This document shows positions 1 through 5,528 of a stretch of DNA of 5,528 nt, piece by piece. The notes below the pieces were generated by a model. It had not been told where the DNA came from. It ran no database searches and worked only from the letters and a program-made list of their open reading frames with translations. The stretch comes from Phycisphaerae bacterium. GTDB lineage: Bacteria > Planctomycetota > Phycisphaerae > JAAYCJ01. Both the position numbers and the translations under genes were made by a program. Where the stretch lies: the NCBI GenBank assembly GCA_015486815.1, contig WFQY01000561.1, positions 1-5,528 on the forward strand, in the 5' to 3' direction. The first letter of the stretch is position 1, and each line of letters begins with the position of its first letter.

Positions 1-19
1 AGATGTGTATAAGAGACAG
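1..19 (+). other. Sequencing adapter remnant (Tn5/Nextera mosaic end)
   Basis: The first 19 bases read AGATGTGTATAAGAGACAG, identical to the transposase mosaic-end sequence used in tagmentation libraries. This is an untrimmed library artefact at a contig end, not genomic DNA and not a natural transposon end. No transposase gene or target duplication accompanies it. The genome begins at about base 20. Confidence 0.96.
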
Positions 20-30
20 GTATATATGCG

Positions 31-68
31 TTAATTCGTACCTTAAAGATATGAGTTTATCGAATTAA
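31..68. repeat. Inverted repeat upstream of dnaG
   Basis: The 8-bp arms TTAATTCG (31-38) and CGAATTAA (61-68) are perfect inverted repeats separated by 22 bases, just upstream of the dnaG start. They could be an operator or a weak hairpin. The arms are AT-rich and the loop is long, so chance is a real possibility. A -10-like TAGAAT lies at 69-74, overlapping no convincing -35. The dnaG promoter itself may lie beyond the contig end. Confidence 0.25.
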
Positions 69-87
69 TAGAATAGCAGGGCGTAAA

Positions 88-1905
88 TTGTCCAGGCAGG
101 GAAATTTTCAGATAATTCAACGAATACTGTCAGCCAACGATATTGTCGATGTGGTTTCACAATATGTTGCGCTGAAAAAGAAGGGCAGAAATTTTTGGGG
201 ACTTTGTCCGTTTCATCAGGAAAAGACACCAAGCTTTTCGGTAAGTCCGGAAAAGCAGATATTCAAATGTTTCGGTTGTGGTGCCGGTGGTGATGCGCTA
301 AAATTCATTCAGCGGATACTAAATGTGAGCTTTCCCGAAGCGATGCAGGTGTTGGCTAACCGGGCTGGTATAGAGATAGAAAAATATCAACCTAAGAGAA
401 CTGAAGGTGGATTTTCAAAAGCAGATTTATACAAAGCTAATCGATGGGCAGCTGATGCTTATCATTCTCTTTTGTGGGATTCCGATATCGGTAAACAGGC
501 AAGGGAATATCTTGCAGGCAGGGGATTGACAAAAGATATCTGTCAGCAATTTCTTATCGGTTTCGCCCCGTCGTCCGGCAGATATATCACCGAAAAGGGA
601 CCCGCTAATGGTTTTTCCGCGGAATTGTTAAAGCAGGCGGGGCTGATTCGTGTCGGCGAAAATAGATTTTACGATATGTTTCGGAACAGGATTACCTTTC
701 CGATATTTGATGCTATCGGGAATATAGTCGCATTTGGTGCAAGAACGCTCGGAGAAGATACCCCAAAATATCTGAATACTTCCGAAACGAGCATTTTTGT
801 AAAGCAGAGGCATCTGTTCGGACTGTTTCAAGCGAGGCAGTCGATACAGACAGAAAATCGGATTATCGTTGTCGAGGGATATACCGACGTGATGGCTGCT
901 CATCAAGCGGGCATTTGCAATGTGGTAGCGACACTCGGAACAGCTTTGACCGATGAGCATATCCGTACATTGCGTCGATATGCGGAAGAGATTGTTTTAA
1001 TCTTTGATGCCGATTTAGCTGGCCAAAAGGCATCCGATAGAGCGTTGACTATATTTCTTACGCTCGGAGTTGACGTTAAAGTATCTACTGTTCCATCGGG
1101 AAAAGATCCCTGCGAGCTTATAATAAATGAAGGCGCTCAATCGTTCGTTTCGACTGTCAATAGTGCTGTCGATGCGCTTGATTACAAATGGTCTCAGCTT
1201 GAAAAGCGATATGATCTTGCTCAAAATTCGACACAAAAGCGTTCTGCCATCGATGAATTGCTCGAACTTATTGCTGCCTGCGACCCGTATGGTAAAATCG
1301 ATGTCATTCAGAAAGGATTGATTCTTACACGTCTTGCAACCAAATTGAAAGTACCCGTGGATCAGCTTCACTTGCAGATGCAGAAATATCGCAGGCGGAC
1401 AGTAAGGCAATATCAAGCCCGTGATACAAACAAGATATCTTCCGTTCCCGTACCTGAAACTCTCGGACAGGCAGCTTTCAAAGACATTCTCGAAGTGCTT
1501 ATCTGTGAACCCGGATATATCAGCTCGATAAAAGACGTTTTAATACCTGAAGAATTTGAGCCTGAAGAATTCAGGGAAATCGCCCGCGCATTATGGGAAA
1601 GTTATGAGTCCTTTGGCGAAGAATTTCAGATTAGAGATATTGTCTCGGCAATAGAAGACCCTGCAATTGCGGATATTGTCGTTCAGCTACAAAAAGAGGG
1701 CGAAAATAAGGGCAATTTTGCTCAGACTCTCGAAGAAGCTGTTAAGTGTTTACAAGATTACAGACGAACGGAGTTGGCAAAGAAAATAGAGGCGAGCTTG
1801 ATGGATGAAAATATATCCGAAAAGCAGGCGGAAGAGCAATTACAGGCTTTGTACGAACAGATGAAAAATACCAAACGCAAAATTCCTGGAGCAATTACAA
1901 GTTAA
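88..1905 (+). CDS. dnaG: DNA primase DnaG
   Basis: DNA primase, 605 residues. It synthesises short RNA primers at the replication fork in partnership with the DnaB helicase. Visible domains are: an N-terminal CHC2 zinc-binding domain with C40, H43, C61 and C64; the RNA-polymerase core with FRNRITFP near 198-205 and the basic motif PKYLNTSET at 226-234; a TOPRIM fold with the acidic motif VVEGYTD (E263, D267) and FDAD (D307, D309) for metal binding; and a helical C-terminal region from about 457 to the end that should bind DnaB. The start is TTG. An in-frame TGA at 52-54 limits upstream extension, and the first in-frame ATG (343) would delete the zinc domain. From this TTG the zinc ligands fall at exactly the positions of the E. 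coli enzyme. A modest purine-rich AGCAGGG (75-81) precedes it by 6 bases. The length is normal and no key residue is missing. rpoD follows after 260 bp, the common dnaG-rpoD linkage. Confidence 0.97.
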   Translation: MSRQGNFQIIQRILSANDIVDVVSQYVALKKKGRNFWGLCPFHQEKTPSFSVSPEKQIFKCFGCGAGGDALKFIQRILNVSFPEAMQVLANRAGIEIEKYQPKRTEGGFSKADLYKANRWAADAYHSLLWDSDIGKQAREYLAGRGLTKDICQQFLIGFAPSSGRYITEKGPANGFSAELLKQAGLIRVGENRFYDMFRNRITFPIFDAIGNIVAFGARTLGEDTPKYLNTSETSIFVKQRHLFGLFQARQSIQTENRIIVVEGYTDVMAAHQAGICNVVATLGTALTDEHIRTLRRYAEEIVLIFDADLAGQKASDRALTIFLTLGVDVKVSTVPSGKDPCELIINEGAQSFVSTVNSAVDALDYKWSQLEKRYDLAQNSTQKRSAIDELLELIAACDPYGKIDVIQKGLILTRLATKLKVPVDQLHLQMQKYRRRTVRQYQARDTNKISSVPVPETLGQAAFKDILEVLICEPGYISSIKDVLIPEEFEPEEFREIARALWESYESFGEEFQIRDIVSAIEDPAIADIVVQLQKEGENKGNFAQTLEEAVKCLQDYRRTELAKKIEASLMDENISEKQAEEQLQALYEQMKNTKRKIPGAITS

Positions 1906-1950
1906 ATTTGGCGAAAATAGGCAAGATAGATAAGGCGTAAAAGCATAATT

Positions 1951-1972
1951 TTATCTGTAAATTTACAGGTAA
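1951..1972. repeat. Palindrome upstream of the rpoD promoter (candidate operator)
   Basis: A perfect 14-bp palindrome, CTGTAAATTTACAG (1955-1968), is flanked by TTAT and GTAA. This gives a 22-bp dyad with a single non-complementary (T/G) pair. Its centre lies about 47 bases upstream of the transcription start predicted from the TATAAT at 1997-2002, a position used by activators or by repressors blocking polymerase. It is not a terminator, because no T-run follows directly. The half-sites look like CTGT-N6-ACAG, two bases shorter in spacing than the enterobacterial LexA box (CTGT-N8-ACAG). The cognate regulator is unknown. Confidence 0.5.
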
Positions 1973-1993
1973 TAGGCTAATGAAGTTTTTATG

Positions 1994-2002
1994 TGGTATA
2001 AT
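1994..2002 (+). promoter_or_regulatory. Extended -10 promoter for rpoD
   Basis: TGGTATAAT combines a consensus TATAAT (1997-2002) with the extended TG one base upstream. No good -35 hexamer is present at 16-18 bp spacing (1974-1979 reads AGGCTA), which is tolerated at extended -10 promoters or suggests help from an activator. Initiation is expected near 2009, giving a leader of about 157 nt before the rpoD ATG. This would let rpoD be transcribed independently of dnaG. Confidence 0.6.
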
Positions 2003-2024
2003 TAAATAGAGGATAACAAAAGAG

Positions 2025-2128
2025 ATGGATAGGGTCGGTTTTATATTGTCAGGATGAACGGGAAAGCGGAAAGGTTAAATTATGCGCATAGATGACGCAT
2101 AATTTATTTCCGGAGAGGCTCTATCCGT
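2025..2128 (+). promoter_or_regulatory. Structured 5' leader RNA of rpoD (unassigned)
   Basis: The predicted rpoD leader can form three nested helices. P1 pairs 2025-2036 with 2117-2128 (12 bp, three of them G-U). P2 pairs CGGAAA (2067-2072) with TTTCCG (2107-2112). P3 pairs TAAATTATGCG (2076-2086) with CGCATAATTTA (2096-2106) around a 9-base loop. P2 and P3 stack with only a three-base bulge (GGT, 2073-2075), making a hairpin of 17 pairs. A 30-base segment (2037-2066) between P1 and P2 has no strong partner and could be a binding or loop region. The fold lies between the promoter and the rpoD ribosome site (AGAGGAGA, 2149-2156), so a cis-regulatory role in translation or stability is plausible. 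It matches no riboswitch, SRP RNA, 6S RNA or tRNA that I recognise. The pairing is seen directly; the function is inference. Confidence 0.5.
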
Positions 2129-2165
2129 AGGTAAAAATGGAATATTTTAGAGGAGACAGAGTATT

Positions 2166-3929
2166 ATGGTACAAACAAGAGTGAGAAATGTATCAGGACA
2201 AGCTGCCAAGGATGACATTCTTGCCACACTCCTTACCGAAGGAAAGGAAAAGGGATACATCACTTATGAGCAAATCAACGAACAGCTCATAAATGCAAGT
2301 CCCGAAAAGCTCGACAATCTTTTGATGGGTCTGGATCAATCCAATATCGAGCTGATCAACGAAGATGAAGCTACTCGCAGAAAGAAAAAGATCGAACAAG
2401 ATATTGAACCTGACCCCGAAGCTCTCGAAGACGGACTTGATGTCGCTGAAGAAGACGGATTGGAAGAAGATTTTAATCTTGAAGAAGAGCTTGCCGAGGC
2501 TTCTTCTCGCAGAATTGACGATCCGGTCAGAATGTACCTTACTCAGATGGGAGAAATTCCCCTTCTTACCAGAGAAGAGGAAATCAGACTTGCACAGAAG
2601 ATAGAACTTACCAGAATGGCTTTCAGAAGACGTGTTCTCGAAAATGATTACTGTCTTAATCAATCGATAAAAATTCTTCAGGAAGTAGAGAACGGCAATC
2701 TCCCGTTTGACAGGACAATGAAAACTTCGAGTATGGAGACTCTTGGCAAAGATTCCATCAACAAAAGGCTGCCTGAAAACCTCAAGACTATCAGATTGCT
2801 GTTAGAGGCGAATAGTAACGATTGGATGACAATAATCACCACTCGAATATCCGCTTCTCAGAAAGCGAAATTAAAAGAAAAAATTGCCAGAAGAAGGCGC
2901 AAAGCGGTTACTCTTTTGGAGGAGCTTTCTCTGAGAACGAGCAGAGTAGTTCCAGCGATGAAACGCCTGGAAAATATCTGCGAAAAGATGAAAGATCTGA
3001 AAAAACGCATAGAAGAAGCACAAAAGAGCAAAGATATATTTCCCGAAGACATCGAAGCGATGAAAGAGGAATTATCGGGAATGGAATCTCTCGTCCTTGA
3101 GACGCCCGAAGACCTTGAAGAACGATTGAAACAAATAAAACGTGTGTATGCGGAATACGAATCTGCCAAACAGAAGCTTTCCGGAGGCAATCTCAGATTA
3201 GTGGTCTCTATTGCTAAGAAGTACCGAAATCGCGGATTGAGTTTTTTGGATCTCATTCAAGAAGGTAACACCGGTCTGATGCGAGCTGTCGATAAGTACG
3301 AATACAGACGCGGATATAAATTCAGTACTTATGCGACGTGGTGGATTAGGCAGGCAATTACCCGAGCGATAGCTGACCACGCACGGACGATTCGGATACC
3401 GGTACATATGATAGAGACAATGTCCAAGCTTAGGAACGTCAGCAAGAAGCTGCTCAATGAGCTTCACCGTGAACCGACCATAGACGAGATTGCCAAAGAA
3501 GCTCGTATGCCCATATCGGAAGTAAGAAGGGTGACGAAGATTGCAAAGCACCCGATAAGTCTCGACAGACCCATAGGCGATAGCGATGACAGTTATTTCG
3601 GCGATTTTATTGAAGACGAGACTGCGGAATCGCCGGTATATTCTGCTACGCGTGAGATGCTCAAAGACAAAATCGAATCTGTTCTGAAGACGCTGACGTA
3701 TCGTGAGCGTGAAATAATAAAATTGCGATACGGCATAGGCGACGGATATACCTATACTCTCGAAGAGGTAGGAAAAATCTTTAAGGTAACCAGAGAACGA
3801 GTCAGACAGGTAGAAGCTAAAGCCCTCAAGAAACTTCAACATCCTGTCCGTGCTCGAAAACTAAAAGGTTTTATCGATGACAATCCAGCTCTTATCGCAA
3901 ATAGCGAAGACGAGGATTCAGAAGAATAG
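2166..3929 (+). CDS. rpoD: RNA polymerase primary sigma factor (sigma-70 family, RpoD)
   Basis: Housekeeping sigma factor, 587 residues, which directs RNA polymerase to -10/-35 promoters. In order it has: region 1.1 (about 14-75) and an acidic linker (about 79-112); region 1.2 (DDPVRMYLTQMGEIP, 118-132); a charged, helical non-conserved segment of about 190 residues (about 148-338), a feature of primary sigmas; region 2 (NLRLVVSIAKKYRNRG, 342-357, then the -10-reading FSTYATWWIRQAITRAIADH, 386-405, with W392/W393, Q396 and T399); region 3 (about 413-490, containing PISLDRPIGD and FGDFIEDE); and region 4 with the -35 helix-turn-helix (TLEEVGKIFKVTRERVRQ, 531-548; R543, E544 and R547 are the expected DNA contacts). 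The presence of 1.1 and the non-conserved segment marks it as the primary sigma rather than an alternative one. The ribosome site AGAGGAGA (2149-2156) precedes the ATG with slightly long spacing. The YTYTLEEVG wording of region 4 resembles Planctomycetota. The protein ends in an acidic tail. A strong terminator follows 34 bp downstream. Confidence 0.97.
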   Translation: MVQTRVRNVSGQAAKDDILATLLTEGKEKGYITYEQINEQLINASPEKLDNLLMGLDQSNIELINEDEATRRKKKIEQDIEPDPEALEDGLDVAEEDGLEEDFNLEEELAEASSRRIDDPVRMYLTQMGEIPLLTREEEIRLAQKIELTRMAFRRRVLENDYCLNQSIKILQEVENGNLPFDRTMKTSSMETLGKDSINKRLPENLKTIRLLLEANSNDWMTIITTRISASQKAKLKEKIARRRRKAVTLLEELSLRTSRVVPAMKRLENICEKMKDLKKRIEEAQKSKDIFPEDIEAMKEELSGMESLVLETPEDLEERLKQIKRVYAEYESAKQKLSGGNLRLVVSIAKKYRNRGLSFLDLIQEGNTGLMRAVDKYEYRRGYKFSTYATWWIRQAITRAIADHARTIRIPVHMIETMSKLRNVSKKLLNELHREPTIDEIAKEARMPISEVRRVTKIAKHPISLDRPIGDSDDSYFGDFIEDETAESPVYSATREMLKDKIESVLKTLTYREREIIKLRYGIGDGYTYTLEEVGKIFKVTRERVRQVEAKALKKLQHPVRARKLKGFIDDNPALIANSEDEDSEE

Positions 3930-3963
3930 ACAGACAAATTATATTAGTAGTTTATAAACGATA

Positions 3964-4007
3964 CAAACCCGCACGGTTTTGACGCTGTGCGGGTTTGATT
4001 TTTTTTT
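3964..4007 (+). terminator. Intrinsic terminator of rpoD
   Basis: A perfect 11-bp GC-rich stem, CAAACCCGCAC (3964-3974) with GTGCGGGTTTG (3987-3997), encloses a 12-base loop and is followed by nine T residues (3999-4007). This is a textbook rho-independent terminator 34 bp past the rpoD stop. The same stem lies just beyond the stop of the convergent small gene. On the minus strand the tail after the stem is only moderately T-rich (GTATCGTTTAT), so termination in that direction would be weaker. Confidence 0.93.
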
Positions 4008-4017
4008 CATAATAGTT

Positions 4018-4182
4018 TTATTGTCCCGTAACAGCTCCTGAAATTAGTGAACTTAGCAGCAGACCAGCCAGTCCCGTTGCTAATTGACCACCTAAACCGC
4101 TGAGTGCGCTTGTTCCTCCGGTACAGCCGACCATAACAACCATTGTTCCGAGTCCCATTAATGTTACCAATAATTTTTTCAT
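4018..4182 (-). CDS. Putative small lipoprotein, 54 residues
   Basis: This short gene on the opposite strand encodes 54 residues. The start MKKLLVTLMGLGTMVVMVGC has two lysines, a hydrophobic stretch and a lipobox-like MVGC, so C20 would be the lipidated residue after cleavage by signal peptidase II. The -3 position is Met rather than the usual Leu, which is a little atypical. The mature part is only about 35 residues, rich in Gly, Leu, Ser and Ala, uncharged throughout, with a hydrophobic stretch from about 36 to 51 and repeated small-xxx-small spacing. It may lie in or on a membrane. A strong GGAGG (complement of 4189-4193) sits 6 bases before this ATG. The in-frame ATG immediately upstream (4183-4185) has only 3 bases of spacing, so I chose the second. 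The gene is convergent with rpoD, shares its terminator stem and is divergent from the UDP-glucose dehydrogenase gene. I recognise no family. It vaguely recalls entericidin-type small lipoproteins in layout only. Confidence 0.72.
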   Translation of the reverse strand: MKKLLVTLMGLGTMVVMVGCTGGTSALSGLGGQLATGLAGLLLSSLISGAVTGQ

Positions 4183-4355
4183 CATTTACCTCCAGTAAAA
4201 TGCACGTTTCTACTACATACTGATTTGTATTATCGTCTAATGACCACGGTTTACATTAACAATTGCATAGCTAAACAGTTAATTTGTTGACTATTAGGCT
4301 ACGAAATAATACTCTTTAATTATTCCTGTTTGATTTTAATAGACGGAGTATGCGG
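4183..4355. other. Divergent AT-rich intergenic region
   Basis: These 173 bp separate the small lipoprotein gene (-) from the dehydrogenase gene (+) and must contain promoters for both. On the minus strand, GATAAT (complement of 4229-4234) is a possible -10 without a good -35. A short inverted repeat, ATTAAC (4255-4260) and GTTAAT (4278-4283), lies midway and could be a shared operator, but six AT-rich pairs are weak evidence. I see no RNA gene, further ORF or terminator here. Confidence 0.5.
4287..4315 (+). promoter_or_regulatory. Possible promoter for the UDP-glucose dehydrogenase gene
   Basis: TTGACT (4287-4292) matches the -35 consensus at five of six bases. At 17 bp spacing the -10 would be TACTCT (4310-4315), which matches only three of six. 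The better AT-rich hexamer AATAAT (4305-4310) is too close. The -35 is convincing on its own; the promoter as a whole is tentative. Confidence 0.3.
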
Positions 4356-5528
4356 ATGAAAATAGCTGTTGTTGGTACGGGATATGTGGGACTGACGGTC
4401 GCTACCTGTTTGGCGGAGTCAGGCAATAATGTTATCGGAGTTGATGTCGATTCCGAAAAGATAACGAAACTAAATGAGGGTAAGATTCCAATATACGAGC
4501 CTGGTTTGCAGGAACTCGTTGTTTCCAACCTTGCGAGCAAGAGATTGAGATTTACAACGGAGCTAAGGGAAGCTGTTGATGAGTCGTTTGTTATCTTCAT
4601 TACCATCGGTACGCCTAACGATGAAACAGGCGGTGCCGATCTGGACAGCCTCGAAAATACTATACGCGAAGTTATAACGTCAATGCCCGATTATCGAATT
4701 ATCGTGATAAAGAGTACCGTGCCGGTAGGAACGACACGCAGGCTCAAAAATCAGCTCGCCAGCTTGACGGACAAGAAATTCGATTTGATTAACAATCCGG
4801 AATTTCTAAAAGAAGGATATGCGGTTGAAGATTTTCTCAGGCCTGACAGGATAATCATCGGTTCGGACAATCCCCAAGCAGCTGCTGTGCTCGAAGAACT
4901 TTATGCCCCGTTCGTAAGAAACGGTAAGCCAATAATCGTAATGGATCCGGCCAGTAGCGAGATGACAAAATATGCAGCTAATGCTATGCTCAGTACGAAA
5001 ATTTCGTTTATAAACGAAATAGCAAATCTGTGTGAACTTACCGGTGGGAATATAGATTCTGTCAGAAAGGGAATCTGTAGCGATGTGCGTATAGGATATC
5101 AGTTTTTGTACCCCGGCCTCGGATTCGGCGGTTCGTGTTTTCCGAAGGATATGCAGGCATTGATACATCTGGCGAAAGAGCATAATTATCCCGCTTGGCT
5201 ATTAAATGCCGTTGTGCAGGTAAATGAATATCAGAAGATGATACTTCAGCGAAAGATAAAAAAATACTTCGGAGAACAGATCGGAGATAAAGTTTTTGCT
5301 ATCTGGGGCTTAGCCTTCAAACCACGGACGGATGACGTGCGTGAATCTCCCGCCCTGACGCTGATTGCTGACCTGCTTGCGTATAATGTGAAGATAAGAG
5401 TGCACGACCCGCGAGCGATGGAAAATACAAAAAAGGTTTTCGGCTCGCGTATAGAATATTGCAGCGATATGTATGAAGCAATATCCGGTGCAGATGCTTT
5501 GTGTGTGGTTACCGAGTGGAATGAATTC
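4356..5528 (+). CDS. ugd: UDP-glucose 6-dehydrogenase (3' end beyond window)
   Basis: Cytoplasmic NAD-dependent enzyme that oxidises UDP-glucose in two steps to UDP-glucuronate, a precursor for capsule, exopolysaccharide and other envelope sugars. The 391 residues present include: the N-terminal Rossmann motif GTGYVGL (7-13) with D30 closing the NAD ribose site; TIGTPNDE (83-90); KSTVPVGTT (119-127); NPEFLKEG (147-154); SEMTKYAANA (201-210) with catalytic K205; the active-site loop GFGGSCFPKD (256-265) with nucleophile C261 and D265; and the C-terminal domain motif GLAFKPRTDDVRESPA (318-333). The frame is still open at the last base (TEWNEF), so probably some 40-60 residues are missing compared with the usual 430-450. 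The start at 4356 has CGGAG (4344-4348) 7 bases upstream. The in-frame ATG at 4350 is too close to that site. The same family includes UDP-N-acetylmannosamine and GDP-mannose dehydrogenases, but the motifs favour the UDP-glucose enzyme. It is transcribed separately from rpoD. Confidence 0.93.
   Translation, partial: MKIAVVGTGYVGLTVATCLAESGNNVIGVDVDSEKITKLNEGKIPIYEPGLQELVVSNLASKRLRFTTELREAVDESFVIFITIGTPNDETGGADLDSLENTIREVITSMPDYRIIVIKSTVPVGTTRRLKNQLASLTDKKFDLINNPEFLKEGYAVEDFLRPDRIIIGSDNPQAAAVLEELYAPFVRNGKPIIVMDPASSEMTKYAANAMLSTKISFINEIANLCELTGGNIDSVRKGICSDVRIGYQFLYPGLGFGGSCFPKDMQALIHLAKEHNYPAWLLNAVVQVNEYQKMILQRKIKKYFGEQIGDKVFAIWGLAFKPRTDDVRESPALTLIADLLAYNVKIRVHDPRAMENTKKVFGSRIEYCSDMYEAISGADALCVVTEWNEF

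Noticed and set aside
1015..1416. Long open frames on the minus strand inside dnaG, such as 628-960 and 1015-1416.
   Set aside because: They have no recognisable domains, overlap well-conserved primase codons and lack convincing ribosome sites, so they are antisense shadows.
1955..1968. LexA (SOS) box upstream of rpoD.
   Set aside because: The spacing is CTGT-N6-ACAG, not the N8 of the enterobacterial box, and LexA sites differ between phyla, so it is kept only as a palindrome of unknown regulator.
2048..2074. GTCAGG ... CGGAAAGG in the rpoD leader recalls the conserved core of bacterial SRP RNA.
   Set aside because: The SRP core needs GTCAGG close to GGAAGG with AGCAGCC opposite in an asymmetric loop. 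Here the spacing is wrong, the partner strand is absent, and CGGAAA pairs with TTTCCG instead.
3198..3842. A 214-codon minus-strand frame opposite rpoD regions 2-4.
   Set aside because: It mirrors the most conserved part of the sigma factor, its residues show no known fold, and no independent expression signal is seen.
4350..4355. Alternative in-frame ATG start for the UDP-glucose dehydrogenase, two codons upstream.
   Set aside because: It lies one base from the CGGAG site, too close for initiation. The family normally begins M-K-I-A-V-x-G, matching 4356.
4316..5183. Minus-strand frames at 4316-4606 and 4806-5183.
   Set aside because: Both are antisense to the clear UDP-glucose dehydrogenase frame, which carries the full set of family motifs on the plus strand.
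5523..5528. The window ends exactly at GAATTC, an EcoRI site, hinting at a cloning boundary.
   Set aside because: The bases encode the E-F of TEWNEF, a motif normal at this place in UDP-glucose dehydrogenases, so the site is natural sequence and the end position is probably coincidental.

Overview
This 5.5 kb fragment carries two housekeeping information-processing genes followed by a sugar-nucleotide gene. It looks like ordinary bacterial chromosome at the end of an assembled contig. The first 19 bases match the Tn5/Nextera mosaic-end adapter, so biological sequence starts at about base 20. The primase and sigma-factor proteins read like Planctomycetota. The sigma region 4 contains YTYTLEEVG followed by VTRERVRQVEAKA and ends in HPVRARKLKGFIDD. 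The base composition is only moderately AT-leaning, which would suit a Phycisphaerae-type lineage. This placement comes from recalled family patterns, not a search.

Layout: dnaG (primase, TTG start, 88-1905, +); a 260-bp gap (1906-2165); rpoD (primary sigma factor, 2166-3929, +); a strong intrinsic terminator (3964-4007); a very short convergent gene for a putative 54-residue lipoprotein (4018-4182, -); a divergent AT-rich intergenic region (4183-4355); and the first 391 codons of a UDP-glucose 6-dehydrogenase gene (4356 to the window end, +).

The dnaG-rpoD pair is the core of the classic macromolecular-synthesis cluster, coupling replication priming to transcription initiation. Here the two genes are not tightly packed. 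The gap holds an almost perfect 22-bp palindrome (1951-1972), an extended -10 promoter (1994-2002), and a leader of about 157 nt. That leader can fold into a long closing stem around a bulged 17-bp hairpin (2025-2128), so rpoD probably has its own regulated transcript in addition to any read-through from dnaG. The UDP-glucose dehydrogenase gene is a separate unit and probably starts an envelope or exopolysaccharide locus that continues outside the window.

The parts not explained by known families are the structured rpoD leader, the upstream palindrome, and the small predicted lipoprotein. I see no mobile element, CRISPR array, tRNA or rRNA, and no sign of a wholly new multi-gene system.
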